Source: Ruegeria lacuscaerulensis
GTDB lineage: Bacteria; Pseudomonadota; Alphaproteobacteria; Rhodobacterales; Rhodobacteraceae
Direction: 5' to 3'
DNA: 64,000 nt
Assembly (NCBI RefSeq): GCF_013031245.1
Contig: NZ_WPZL01000012.1
Span: 1 to 64,000, forward strand
Numbering within the stretch: the first letter of the stretch is position 1; each line of letters begins with the position of its first letter. A program made the position numbers and the translations under genes. This document shows positions 27,937 through 37,202 of this stretch, piece by piece. Below the pieces are notes generated by a model. That model was not told the origin of the DNA. It saw only the letters and a list, made by a program, of their open reading frames with translations, and made no database searches.

Positions 27937-29213
27937 CCGAGTTGATGCTGGCCGTCATGATCGTCCTGTTGCTGGCAGGGTTCCCGATGAAAATGCCGCT
28001 GATCTCGGCAGCGGTGCTGGGGTTCCTGGTCTATTTCCCTGACATGAACATGCAGATTCTGATCCAGCAGATGATCGGAGGTGTGAAACCGGCCGCTCTG
28101 ATCGCTGTGCCGATGTTCATTCTGGCCGCCGACATCATCACTCGCGGTCATTCCGCCAACCGGCTGATTGATCTGGTGATGAGCTTCATGGGGCATATCA
28201 AGGGTGGGCTGGCTATTTCCGTCACCTCCGCCTGTGCGCTGTTCGGCGCAGTCTGTGGCTCGACTCAGGCCACTGTGGTTGCCATCGGTGGAGCGATGCG
28301 GCCCCGTATGCTGAAATCGGGCTACAGCGACAGCTTTTCGATCGGCCTGATCGTGAACGCCGCTGACCTCGCCTATCTGATCCCGCCATCAATCGGCATG
28401 ATCATTTATGGTGTGGTGTCCGGCACCTCAATCTCGCAGCTGTTTATCGCGGGTATCCTGCCGGGGCTGCTGATCGTGGTGCTGTTCTCGGCATATTGTA
28501 TGGTCTACGCCTATCGGCATGACATCCCCGTGCTGCCGCGCGAGGGATGGGGACAGCGATTTACCGCCCTGCGCAAGGCGCTGTGGCCGATGGGCTTCCC
28601 CGCCATCATCGTCGGCGGCATCTATGGCGGGGTGTTTTCACCCACTGAGGCTGCCGCGATCTGCGTGCTATACGCTGTTGTGCTGGAAGTTGTGATTTTC
28701 CGCTCGATCAAAATAGGCGATCTGTTCGACATAGCTCTGTCTACCGGGGCCATCACTTCGGTTGTGTTCATCCTGATCGCGGCAGGTGCGGCGTTCAGTT
28801 GGACGCTCAGTTTTGCACAGGTGCCTCAGACTATCATCGCCGCGCTGGGGCTGGAACAGGCCAGCCCGCTGATGGTGCTGCTTGCGATCAACGTGGCCTT
28901 CTTTGTAGGCTGCATGTTCGTGGACTCGATCGTGGTGATCCTGATCCTGGTTCCGATCTTTGCGCCTATGATCAAGGCCAGCGGGCTTGACCCGGTACTG
29001 GTTGGTGTTCTGATCACTTTACAGGTCGCAATCGGTGCCGCCACGCCGCCCTTCGGCTGCAACCTGTTCACCGCCATCGCCGTCTTCCGCCGCCCCTTTG
29101 TCGAGGTGGTACGCGGAGTGCCCCCGTTCCTGATCATTCTGTTGATTGTGACGGGCTTGCTGGTAGCCTTCCCCCAAATCGCACTGTTCCTGCCGGAACT
29201 GGCTTATCGCTAA
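27933..29213 (+). CDS. dctM: TRAP transporter large permease DctM
   Basis: Polytopic permease of 426 residues, the ion-coupled transport subunit. Typical motifs are FGAVCGSTQATVVAIGGAM, PPSIGMIIYGVVSGTSI and GGIYGGVFSPTEAAAICVLY, and the C-terminal GAATPPFGCNLF. Ends 22 bases before the ureohydrolase gene, with GAAACGGAGAC as the next ribosome site. Confidence 0.92.
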   Translation: MTELMLAVMIVLLLAGFPMKMPLISAAVLGFLVYFPDMNMQILIQQMIGGVKPAALIAVPMFILAADIITRGHSANRLIDLVMSFMGHIKGGLAISVTSACALFGAVCGSTQATVVAIGGAMRPRMLKSGYSDSFSIGLIVNAADLAYLIPPSIGMIIYGVVSGTSISQLFIAGILPGLLIVVLFSAYCMVYAYRHDIPVLPREGWGQRFTALRKALWPMGFPAIIVGGIYGGVFSPTEAAAICVLYAVVLEVVIFRSIKIGDLFDIALSTGAITSVVFILIAAGAAFSWTLSFAQVPQTIIAALGLEQASPLMVLLAINVAFFVGCMFVDSIVVILILVPIFAPMIKASGLDPVLVGVLITLQVAIGAATPPFGCNLFTAIAVFRRPFVEVVRGVPPFLIILLIVTGLLVAFPQIALFLPELAYR

Positions 29214-29235
29214 ACTACAAGAAACGGAGACAATA

Positions 29236-30201
29236 ATGTCGGGACATGGATATGAAGCCGGTCGTCTGAATCTGCCTTTCGTCGGCATCTCGACCTTTGG
29301 CAAGAAACCCTATGTCGAGGACTGGGACGAGATTGACGCGGATGTCGCAATCCTCGGCGCGCCATTCGATTTCGGCTGCCAATTCCGTTCGGGCGCGCGG
29401 TTTGGGCCACGGTCAGTGCGCGAGGCGTCGACCCTGTTCAGCTTTGGTCACGCCGGTGCCTATGATCACGAGGATGACGCCACCTATCTGGGCAGCGATG
29501 TGCGTATCGTCGATTTAGGTGATGCCGACATCATTCACACCAAGACCGAGGAAAGCCACGCCAACATCGAATATGGTGTGAAAAAGATTCTGGATGCAGG
29601 CGCAATTCCGGTCACCATTGGTGGAGATCATTCGGTCAATATCCCCTGCATCAACGCCTATGCCGAAGATTGTGAAAAGAATGGCCCGATCCATGTCATC
29701 CAGATCGACGCGCATCTGGACTTTGTGGATGAGCGCCATGGCGTCACTGTAGGCCACGGCAACCCGATGCGCCGCGCCATCGAGAAAGATTATGTTTCGG
29801 GCATGACCCAGCTGGGTATCCGGAATGTCTCTTCGACCGCGAAAGAAGGGTATGACGACGCGCGGGCACGGGGTTCCGACATCCTGTCGGTGCGGCAGGT
29901 TCGCAAACTAGGCACCCAAGGTGTTTTGGACCGCATCCCTGAAGGCAGCCGCTACTATGTCACCATCGACATTGATGCGTTCTGCCCCTCAATCGCGCCG
30001 GGGACCGGAACGCCCAGTCATGGCGGCTTCCAGTACTATGATGTGCTGGAAATCCTGCAGGGGCTGAGCAAACGTGGCGACGTGGTCGGTATCGACCTGG
30101 TCGAAGTTGCACCCGCGTATGACCCGTCGGAAAGCACCCAGATTCTGGCGGCGCAGCTCTTGCTGAACTTCATCGGGTTCATCTTCCACAATAAAAAATA
30201 A
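29236..30201 (+). CDS. speB: agmatinase-like ureohydrolase
   Basis: Binuclear manganese enzyme of 321 residues that releases urea from a guanidino compound. The metal motifs are GGDHS, DAHLD (in IQIDAHLDF) and DIDAFCPSIAPGTGTP. The last motif is of the agmatinase/guanidino-acid type. Being the last gene of a TRAP operon suggests the imported substrate is a guanidino carboxylate (for example 4-guanidinobutyrate); agmatine itself, a cation, would be unusual for a TRAP system. Exact substrate is inferred. Confidence 0.87.
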   Translation: MSGHGYEAGRLNLPFVGISTFGKKPYVEDWDEIDADVAILGAPFDFGCQFRSGARFGPRSVREASTLFSFGHAGAYDHEDDATYLGSDVRIVDLGDADIIHTKTEESHANIEYGVKKILDAGAIPVTIGGDHSVNIPCINAYAEDCEKNGPIHVIQIDAHLDFVDERHGVTVGHGNPMRRAIEKDYVSGMTQLGIRNVSSTAKEGYDDARARGSDILSVRQVRKLGTQGVLDRIPEGSRYYVTIDIDAFCPSIAPGTGTPSHGGFQYYDVLEILQGLSKRGDVVGIDLVEVAPAYDPSESTQILAAQLLLNFIGFIFHNKK

Positions 30202-30238
30202 GTTCCCTCCCGTGGTTTTCTCTACCACCAACACCGCT

Positions 30239-30279
30239 GCATTCCGGCATGCAATCATCCTATTTTAGTGCCGGAATGC
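30239..30279 (+). terminator. terminator after the TRAP/ureohydrolase operon
   Basis: GCATTCCGGCA (30239-30249) and TGCCGGAATGC (30269-30279) form a perfect 11-bp stem with a 19-base loop, followed by GTTTCTT. The remainder of the 290-base gap to the cyclase gene shows nothing else I can assign. Confidence 0.65.
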
Positions 30280-30492
30280 GTTTCTTGCCCAAACGACGTG
30301 AAACGTCTTTCGGAAGGCAAATGTGTATTTTCCAGTTGATCTTGGGCCTGTCACACCACGGCACGCCAGTATGGCCGTTGTCAGGTGCCTAACAAATTTG
30401 TGAAATCAATAGACTGGCACAAACAGGTTACATTTGGCTCAATGGCCGTCTAGGCTGTTGCTTCCAGCACCTACCGCCGTATTGGAGCTAAA

Positions 30493-32550
30493 ATGCGCGT
30501 CAGCGTAGGGATCGTCGTATCAATGCTCGTAGCCCTGTCGATCGGCGTATCGACATTCGTTGTCCATTCGCTGTGGTGGACAACAGCACGAGAGAACAGC
30601 CGCATGCTTGCGGCCGAGATCAACAGTCAGATTGCCAACACCGTACGCATCGAGGTTGGGCTGACACTTAGATCTGCCGAGGCCGCATGGGCGGCCGTCA
30701 GAACGATTTTCATCCAGAATGTCATTGCGACGCGACAAGCTGACAAACGGGAATTCGTATTTCTCTCTCAATTGCAGGCGCAACCCAATATTTCCTGGAT
30801 CACCTTTGGCTGGCCGAACGGCAACTTTTTTGCAGCGCACCGTCTGGGCGACAGCGGGCTTGAGATGATAGAAATAGACGAAAACATCCAGGACCGGATG
30901 CTGCGCAGGGATCGGTATATTTTCCTTCCCGGCGACATTCAGTTCGAAGAGCGCACATTTACTCCCACGATCTACGACCCACGAGAACAAGCTTGGTACG
31001 GGAATTTCATTGAACGAGACACGCCGGATTGGATCGAAGCCCGCGATTTACCCGGCAGCAATAAGACGGTCTACGCCTTTGCCGGACCCATCGACGTAAA
31101 TCGCAGGCGGCAGGGTGTCTTATCTGTCGTCATCGAAACTGATCGGTTGTCGCGTTTTCTTGGGTCCCTGCGACCTGGCGAGTTTGGTGCCGCCTTTATC
31201 CTTGATGCGGAAGGCAAAGTCATCGCGGTACCGGACCCCAACGCTGATGAGGTGACACCCGCCCGGATGGGAGAAGGCGATCTTTATGAGGTCGCAAAAG
31301 CATCCGGGGAAAAGCTGCTGGCCAGTTCTTCCGCACGTTCGGCTGGGAACGCGACAACCAGAATTATCAGTGATGGTGTACCTTATGTGGTGGCCCTGAC
31401 TCCGTTGGGGTTTTACGGCTGGCGGGTTGCCACCGTCATACCGGAATCGGCGTTCCTGTCGGGGATCGACAAAACCCTGACAAACTTGCTTTACGTGCTG
31501 ATTGGTGTCGTCATTGCCGCCACCGGGTTGGCGATCTGGTTGGTGCGAAGGGTGGTCGCCACACCTTTGTCGCGCATCGTCGAAGACCTGAGCAAAGTCG
31601 AACGATTTGATGTTGAAGAGATTGCACGTCGGCCATCTAGGCTCTCGGAACTCGAAAACCTCTCAACGGCGACAGAGAACATGGCCGCGGGCCTTTCTGC
31701 CTTTCGCAAATATGTGCCCACGGATCTTGTCCGGATGCTGGTTGCCGAAGGTATCAAAACGCAGCCCGGTGGGGAAATTAAGCAGATTTCCGTTCTGTTT
31801 TGCGATGTTTGGGGCTTCACCGGCATGTCCGAGAAGCTTGGGCCGAAAATCGTTCAGATGATGGAGCCTTTTTTCGCTGCGGCGTCGTCCGCGATCGCGC
31901 GTCATGATGGCACAATCGACAAATTTATGGGAGACGCCGTCATGGCGTTCTGGGGTGCGCCTCGCCTGGATCCCCGACACGCCGAAAACGCCTGCCGCTC
32001 AGCGTTGGATCTGGTCGCTGCCGTGTCAGATCCGGGCATCAGGGACGATACCGGCCAACCTCTGCGAATCCGGATAGGGTTGAACAGTGGCGAGGCGCTG
32101 GTCGGCAATATCGGCTCGGAACAACGCTTAAACTACACGGCAATCGGTGACGTGGTAAATGTTGCCAGCCGGCTGGAAGGAGCCAACAAGGAATATGGCA
32201 CCTCAATCCTGATCGGCCCTGAAACGCGACGCGCTGCGGGCGATACTATCGTTGTTAGGGAGTTGGACACACTCGCGGTTTTCGGCCGAACAGGTGGGCT
32301 CATCATCTACGAACTGATTGCGCTGAGCGAAGGCTTCGAAGGGCCACGGGAATGGATCGTTGCCTATGAAGAAGGCCTCAGGCTTTACAGAAACAGACAA
32401 TTTGACGACGCGATCACAGCTTTCGAGGCCGCCGAGAATGCGCGGGGTGCTGACCCGGCATCGGTTGTCATGAAAAAGCGCGCCGCGGCTTTCCGGGATA
32501 GCCCGCCACCTTCGGACTGGAAAGGCGTCGCAGTCGCGGACACGAAGTGA
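30493..32550 (+). CDS. Cache-HAMP adenylate/guanylate cyclase
   Basis: Membrane-bound class III cyclase of 685 residues. One N-terminal helix (residues 7-27), a long periplasmic Cache-type sensor (about 40-320, with YDPREQAWY), a second helix near 333-353, a HAMP-like linker, then the cyclase domain. Metal Asp residues are in LFCDVWGFTG and KFMGDAVMAFWG. The Lys of IDKFMGD and Asp of AIGDVVN predict ATP over GTP, and NVASRLEG supplies the transition-state Asn and Arg. It is followed by a short C-terminal TPR-like tail. It probably makes cAMP in response to an extracellular ligand. Confidence 0.88.
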   Translation: MRVSVGIVVSMLVALSIGVSTFVVHSLWWTTARENSRMLAAEINSQIANTVRIEVGLTLRSAEAAWAAVRTIFIQNVIATRQADKREFVFLSQLQAQPNISWITFGWPNGNFFAAHRLGDSGLEMIEIDENIQDRMLRRDRYIFLPGDIQFEERTFTPTIYDPREQAWYGNFIERDTPDWIEARDLPGSNKTVYAFAGPIDVNRRRQGVLSVVIETDRLSRFLGSLRPGEFGAAFILDAEGKVIAVPDPNADEVTPARMGEGDLYEVAKASGEKLLASSSARSAGNATTRIISDGVPYVVALTPLGFYGWRVATVIPESAFLSGIDKTLTNLLYVLIGVVIAATGLAIWLVRRVVATPLSRIVEDLSKVERFDVEEIARRPSRLSELENLSTATENMAAGLSAFRKYVPTDLVRMLVAEGIKTQPGGEIKQISVLFCDVWGFTGMSEKLGPKIVQMMEPFFAAASSAIARHDGTIDKFMGDAVMAFWGAPRLDPRHAENACRSALDLVAAVSDPGIRDDTGQPLRIRIGLNSGEALVGNIGSEQRLNYTAIGDVVNVASRLEGANKEYGTSILIGPETRRAAGDTIVVRELDTLAVFGRTGGLIIYELIALSEGFEGPREWIVAYEEGLRLYRNRQFDDAITAFEAAENARGADPASVVMKKRAAAFRDSPPPSDWKGVAVADTK

Positions 32551-32708
32551 ACCGTTCGCCCCGGCATTTCGACTTTTACGCTGCGTCACCTGGTGGGCCC
32601 CATATTTTTCGCGACCCCACGGCTTCCTATGTAAGCACTGTCCAACAAACGACCTTTCCAACGCGTGCACGCCCGGATCGTCGCCCTTACATTGAGAGGA
32701 ATCCGAAC

Positions 32709-33062
32709 ATGAAAAAGCTCATGTGTATTGCGCTGCTTGGCCTTGGTGCATGCACTCAATACCCCATGCAGAAGCCGCTGGCCGTTGACGGTACCAGAAA
32801 CGCAAATTTCCTGTCTGACGAGGCCGAATGCAGAGCATTGGCTGTGAATTACCATTCGGGCAAGAGAGGCATGGAGACCGCCTTCGGTGCGATCGACGGG
32901 GCAGTAACCGGCGCCATGATTGGGGATCGCTATGATGCAATGGGCGGAGCCATCGCCGGTGGCGTTCTCGGCTCGGTCAAAGGACAATACGAGGATGATC
33001 TGGTCAGGCGGCAAGCCCTGGTGAACTGCATGCTGGGTCGTGGCCATCAGGTCATCGGATAG
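32709..33062 (+). CDS. glycine-zipper lipoprotein
   Basis: Small secreted lipoprotein of 117 residues. The lipobox is LGAC at the end of a short hydrophobic signal (MKKLMCIALLGLGAC), predicting lipidation at Cys15. The middle has glycine-zipper repeats (GAIDGAVTGAMIG, GGAIAGGVLGSVKG), typical of outer-membrane-associated proteins. Function is unknown. The ATG at 32709 follows GAGAGGAAT. Confidence 0.78.
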   Translation: MKKLMCIALLGLGACTQYPMQKPLAVDGTRNANFLSDEAECRALAVNYHSGKRGMETAFGAIDGAVTGAMIGDRYDAMGGAIAGGVLGSVKGQYEDDLVRRQALVNCMLGRGHQVIG

Positions 33063-33213
33063 CGCATCCCGGGCCTGCCGTTGCGCAGAGCGACCGTCGG
33101 CTCGATGATTCATGTCAAAACCTGGAACGCGCTGTCGTTGTATCGTTCAGTACGACACACGAAAGGCGGCGGAACAGCCAGATTGCTGGAAACTAGTCTC
33201 ACGGAGTTTCAAA

Positions 33214-34260
33214 ATGAAAAAACCAATTCGAAATATCGTTGCGGGGGTCGGTGGAATCCTTGCTGTTGGGGCAATGACGGTGTCCGCTGATGCCTGCACC
33301 CGGCTTCTCTACAAAACCGGAACCGAAGGGTACCTTACAGCCAGAAGTATGGACTGGTTCGAAGATATCGGGTCCGATTTCTGGGCGTTTCCCAAAGGGA
33401 TGGAACGAGATGGTGGCTTGGGTGAAGGCTCAATTGAATGGGTTTCCAAATACGGATCGATTACCCTGTCCGGCTATGACATCGGCACCGTCGATGGCAT
33501 GAACGAAGCCGGGCTCGTGGCGAACCTGCTGTATCTGGCAGAGGCCGACTATGGCGAAATGACCGGCAAGCCGAAACTTTCGGTTGGGGCCTGGGCGCAA
33601 TATGCGCTGGACAACTATGCCACGGTGGCCGAGGCGGTCGAGGGGTTGTCGGCAAAGCCATTCGACATGGTGGCCCCCAAACTTCCCAACGGTCATGATG
33701 CCGGCCTGCACCTGTCGCTGTCCGACAAGAATGGAGACTCGGCGATTTTCGAGTACGTAGACGGTGAACTCATCGTCCATCATGGCGAAGAATACCGCGT
33801 CATGACCAACTCGCCGATTTATGACGAACAACTCGCGCTGACGGCCTATTGGGATCAGGTCGGCGGCCTGTCCATGCTGCCAGGAACAAATCGTGCGGCG
33901 GATCGGTTTACACGGGCTTCATTCTATCTTGGAAGCGTTCCCGAGTTCGAAGACCCTCGCATGGCGACCGCAGCGGCATTTTCGATCATCCGAAATGTTT
34001 CGGTCCCATTAGGTATTACCGACCCCGATGCCCCTAATCTGGCGACAACCGTCTGGCGCTCGGTGGCGGATCATGACAGCGGCAGATTTTATTTCGAGTC
34101 CGCAATCAGTCCAAATGTTTACTGGGTCGATATCCACGCGCTGGACCTTGCCGAGGGCAGCCAGCCGCAAAAGCTGGAATTGAAGGATCATCCGATCCTG
34201 GCGGGCGATGTTTCCGCACAATTTGTTCCGGCGGAACCATTCAAGTGGCTCGCACCGTAG
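33214..34260 (+). CDS. secreted linear amide C-N hydrolase (choloylglycine hydrolase family)
   Basis: Ntn hydrolase of 348 residues. A signal peptide ends SADA, exposing the catalytic N-terminal Cys (CTRLLYKT) on cleavage. Other active-site features are RSMDWFED, with Arg and Asp at the usual places, and GMNEAGLVANLLYL and TNSPIYDEQL around the Asn. Possible substrates are penicillin V, conjugated bile acids or N-acyl homoserine lactones; none can be chosen. The ATG at 33214 follows ACGGAG; the longer frame from 33112 would destroy the signal peptide. Confidence 0.85.
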   Translation: MKKPIRNIVAGVGGILAVGAMTVSADACTRLLYKTGTEGYLTARSMDWFEDIGSDFWAFPKGMERDGGLGEGSIEWVSKYGSITLSGYDIGTVDGMNEAGLVANLLYLAEADYGEMTGKPKLSVGAWAQYALDNYATVAEAVEGLSAKPFDMVAPKLPNGHDAGLHLSLSDKNGDSAIFEYVDGELIVHHGEEYRVMTNSPIYDEQLALTAYWDQVGGLSMLPGTNRAADRFTRASFYLGSVPEFEDPRMATAAAFSIIRNVSVPLGITDPDAPNLATTVWRSVADHDSGRFYFESAISPNVYWVDIHALDLAEGSQPQKLELKDHPILAGDVSAQFVPAEPFKWLAP

Positions 34261-34309
34261 GATTTGCAATATTGGGATAAGGAAATTCCTGCCCGAACAA
34301 AGCACTAGT

Positions 34310-34336
34310 GACCGGGGCACCAAACATGCCCTGGTC
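34310..34336 (+). terminator. terminator after the amide hydrolase gene
   Basis: GACCGGGGCA (34310-34319) pairs with TGCCCTGGTC (34327-34336) with one G-U pair and a 7-base loop, followed by ATCTTATTT. Confidence 0.6.
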
Positions 34337-34566
34337 ATCTTATTTGCTACCTTCGGTGGCGGTCTGGGGTCTTACTCGGTCAACCAACTGCTAGGCTCAT
34401 GTGCCATTCCCGGTTGTTTTCACGTGGCTGTGGTGGCTCGGGTTTGGCGTCAAACATCGTCGGTCAGCACGTTTTCATGATCTTCCGGGCGACAAATTCC
34501 TGCCTCACGGCCTGAGTGCGCGGAAAATTGGTTGTCTTTTTGTTCGTTCCCCCCTAGTCACGACTT

Positions 34567-34654
34567 CACCTCGGGGTGCGTGGCTTGCCGCGCTGAGATG
34601 CCATTGGCGAACCCGTAGAACCTGAACCGGCTAGAACCGGCGGAGGGAAAGGTA
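34567..34654 (+). promoter_or_regulatory. TPP (thiamine pyrophosphate) riboswitch
   Basis: The THI-box core is plain: GGGGTGC, then CTGAGATG (34593-34600), ACCCGTAGAACCTGA and the closing CGGAGGGA (34641-34648). The P3 arm is short. The aptamer ends about 45 bases before thiB. Downstream, CATCCT (34666-34671) can pair with AGGATG (34691-34696) over the Shine-Dalgarno, suggesting translational shut-off when TPP is bound. Confidence 0.92.
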
Positions 34655-34698
34655 ACGGTTTCATCCATCCTTGCCCTCTCGCCGCAATGGAGGATGAC

Positions 34699-35679
34699 AT
34701 GAAACATCTGATGATTGCTGCGGGATTACTGAGTGCAACATCGGCTATCGCCGACGACAAGCCACAGTTGACCGTTTACACCTATGACAGCTTTGTCTCG
34801 GACTGGGGCCCGGGCCCGCAGGTCGAAGAGGCGTTCGAAGCGGTGTGCAACTGCGACCTGAATCTGGTCGGCGTCGAGGACGGCGCCGCCCTTCTATCGC
34901 GCATTCGGCTTGAAGGAGAAAGTTCCGACGCTGATGTCGTGCTGGGGCTGGATACCAATCTGATCACGGCAGCCAAGGACACCGGCCTGTTTGCGCCCAG
35001 CTCGGTTACTGCTGACTACGCACTGCCGATTGAGTGGGCTGATGACGTCTTTACGCCGTACGACTGGGGCTACTTCGCATTTGTTCATAACGCTGACACC
35101 CCGGCACCTGCCAATTTCCGTGAACTGGCAGACGGCGACACCAAGGTCATCATACAAGACCCACGCTCATCCACTCCGGGTCTTGGCCTGCTCTTGTGGG
35201 TAAAAGCGGCCTATGGAGAAGAAGCACAAGAAATCTGGGCGGGGCTTGCCGACAATATCGTGACCGTGACCAAAGGCTGGTCCGAGGCTTACGGGCTGTT
35301 CCTTGAAGGTGAAGCGGATATGGTTCTCAGCTACACGACCTCTCCGGCCTACCACCTGATCGCTGAGGAGGACGCCAGCAAAGCAGCGGCGGCCTTTGAC
35401 GAAGGTCACTATATGCAGGTCGAAGTTGCGGCAAAGCTGGCCGGAACCGATCAGCCCGAGCTGGCTGATCAGTTTCTGGAATTCATGGTTTCTGACGCAT
35501 TCCAGCAGATCATTCCGACGACGAACTGGATGTATCCCGCTGTAACTCCGAGCTCTGGTCTGCCCGAAGGATTCGACACCCTGATCGTACCAGAGAAATC
35601 CCTGCTCTTTGGAGCCGACGAAGCCGCCGCCGTGCGGGAACAGGCGCTTTCGGAATGGCTGGGCGCGCTCAGCCAGTAA
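34699..35679 (+). CDS. thiB: thiamine ABC transporter substrate-binding protein
   Basis: Periplasmic thiamine/TPP-binding protein of 326 residues. A short signal peptide (MIAAGLLSATSAIA) precedes DDKPQLTVYTYDSFVSDWGPG. The YTYDSF start and DPRSSTPGLGLLLW segment are typical of ThiB. The ATG at 34699 has GGAGG five bases upstream. It lies under the TPP riboswitch and overlaps thiP by 25 bases. Confidence 0.93.
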   Translation: MKHLMIAAGLLSATSAIADDKPQLTVYTYDSFVSDWGPGPQVEEAFEAVCNCDLNLVGVEDGAALLSRIRLEGESSDADVVLGLDTNLITAAKDTGLFAPSSVTADYALPIEWADDVFTPYDWGYFAFVHNADTPAPANFRELADGDTKVIIQDPRSSTPGLGLLLWVKAAYGEEAQEIWAGLADNIVTVTKGWSEAYGLFLEGEADMVLSYTTSPAYHLIAEEDASKAAAAFDEGHYMQVEVAAKLAGTDQPELADQFLEFMVSDAFQQIIPTTNWMYPAVTPSSGLPEGFDTLIVPEKSLLFGADEAAAVREQALSEWLGALSQ

Positions 35680-37202
35680 GCCCAAGGCCGGGTATCGGCG
35701 CGGCTGCTCTGGTCGCCGCGCTGATACTGGGCACACTCGCCGCAGTTGCCCTGCGCGCTGAAACAGCAGGCGGGTTCGGTCCAGCCGACTGGGCCGCCCT
35801 GCGCTTTACGCTTACGCAGGCCATATTGTCCGCGGTGTTCAGCGCGGGATTAGCAGTTCCGGTTGCGCGGGCGCTTGCACGGCGACGGTTCAGGGGGCGG
35901 CGCGCCCTGATTGCGTTACTAGGTGCACCCTTTATCCTTCCGGTCATCGTCGCGATCCTTGGGCTTTTGCAAGTATTCGGCCGCGCGGGATGGATTTCAG
36001 ACATTCTGGGCTATTTTGGTCTGCCCCCCATTCGCATCTACGGGTTGCATGGGGTCGTTCTGGCCCACGTGTTCTTTAACCTACCCTTGGCAACACGCCT
36101 TATCCTGCAGGCGTGGCAGGAAATACCCGCAGAGAGATTTCGACTGGCTGCGCAGCTGGGCTGTAATGGCATTGCAATGTTCCGCTTGATCGAACTGCCC
36201 ATGTTGAAGCGAATACTGCCGGGCGTCCTGGCCGTGATCTTCGCTATTTGCCTGACAAGCTTTGCAGTTGCCCTGACCTTGGGCGGGGGGCCACGTGCAA
36301 CAACGATAGAACTGGCGATCTATCAGGCCTTCACCTACGACTTTGACCTCGGCCGCGCCGCATTGCTGTCCGCGCTGCAACTGACCCTGACCGCAGTCGC
36401 CGCGCTGGCGGCCCTGAGGTTTTCGCGCGGCGACGGATTTGGGGCGGGTCTGGACCGAGCCCTACGCCGCTGGGACGGCGGGGCGCCCGCAATTGACGCT
36501 TTCTGGATCATTGCAGCGGCGACATTCCTGCTTCTACCCCTGGCATCGGTAGTGATTTCGGGTTTTGCGGGGCTCTTTGAAATGCCGGCAATAGTATTTC
36601 GCGCCGCTCTGACCTCGGTCATTGTGGCAGCTGCCAGTACCGCGATCCTGCTGATGCTTGCGCTGCCCATGGCAACCGCTGTCGCGACGGGGCGGTACGG
36701 GATTGTGGAACTCAGCGGAATTCTGGGACTGGCGGCATCACCTTTGGTCATCGGCACAGGGTTGTTCATTTTAATCCGCCCGCTGGCAAACCCAACGGCG
36801 CTGGCGCTGCCTGTGACCGCGTTAGTGAACGCTGTCATGGCCCTGCCCTTTGCGTTGCGCATTCTTGTCCCAGCAGCGCGCGATGTGGTTACACGGAACG
36901 GACGTCTTGCGCTGTCATTGGATATGGGTAGGAAAACCTTTTTTATCCGCGTTCTGCTTCCCCGCATGCATCCGCAAATCTGCTTTGCTGCCGGGCTTGG
37001 AGCGGCGTTATCTATGGGAGATCTTGGCGTTATCGCTTTGTTCGCGGATCCGCAAATAGCAACCTTGCCACTGCAGATTTATCGCCTGATGGGCGCGTAC
37101 CAGATGCAAGCCGCCGCAGGCGGTGCGCTGTTGTTGCTGTTGCTATCGATGAGCGTGTTCTGGCTTTTGGATCGCGGAGGGCGCTGGCATGCTGAAGCTT
37201 GA
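35655..37202 (+). CDS. thiP: thiamine ABC transporter permease
   Basis: Inner-membrane permease of 515 residues with two fused permease halves and about twelve helices. EAA-like loops appear as RLAAQLGCNGIAMFRLIELP and LSLDMGRKTFFIRVLLPRM. It starts inside the end of thiB and overlaps thiQ by 14 bases, so the operon is tightly coupled. Confidence 0.92.
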   Translation: MAGRAQPVSPRPGIGAAALVAALILGTLAAVALRAETAGGFGPADWAALRFTLTQAILSAVFSAGLAVPVARALARRRFRGRRALIALLGAPFILPVIVAILGLLQVFGRAGWISDILGYFGLPPIRIYGLHGVVLAHVFFNLPLATRLILQAWQEIPAERFRLAAQLGCNGIAMFRLIELPMLKRILPGVLAVIFAICLTSFAVALTLGGGPRATTIELAIYQAFTYDFDLGRAALLSALQLTLTAVAALAALRFSRGDGFGAGLDRALRRWDGGAPAIDAFWIIAAATFLLLPLASVVISGFAGLFEMPAIVFRAALTSVIVAAASTAILLMLALPMATAVATGRYGIVELSGILGLAASPLVIGTGLFILIRPLANPTALALPVTALVNAVMALPFALRILVPAARDVVTRNGRLALSLDMGRKTFFIRVLLPRMHPQICFAAGLGAALSMGDLGVIALFADPQIATLPLQIYRLMGAYQMQAAAGGALLLLLLSMSVFWLLDRGGRWHAEA

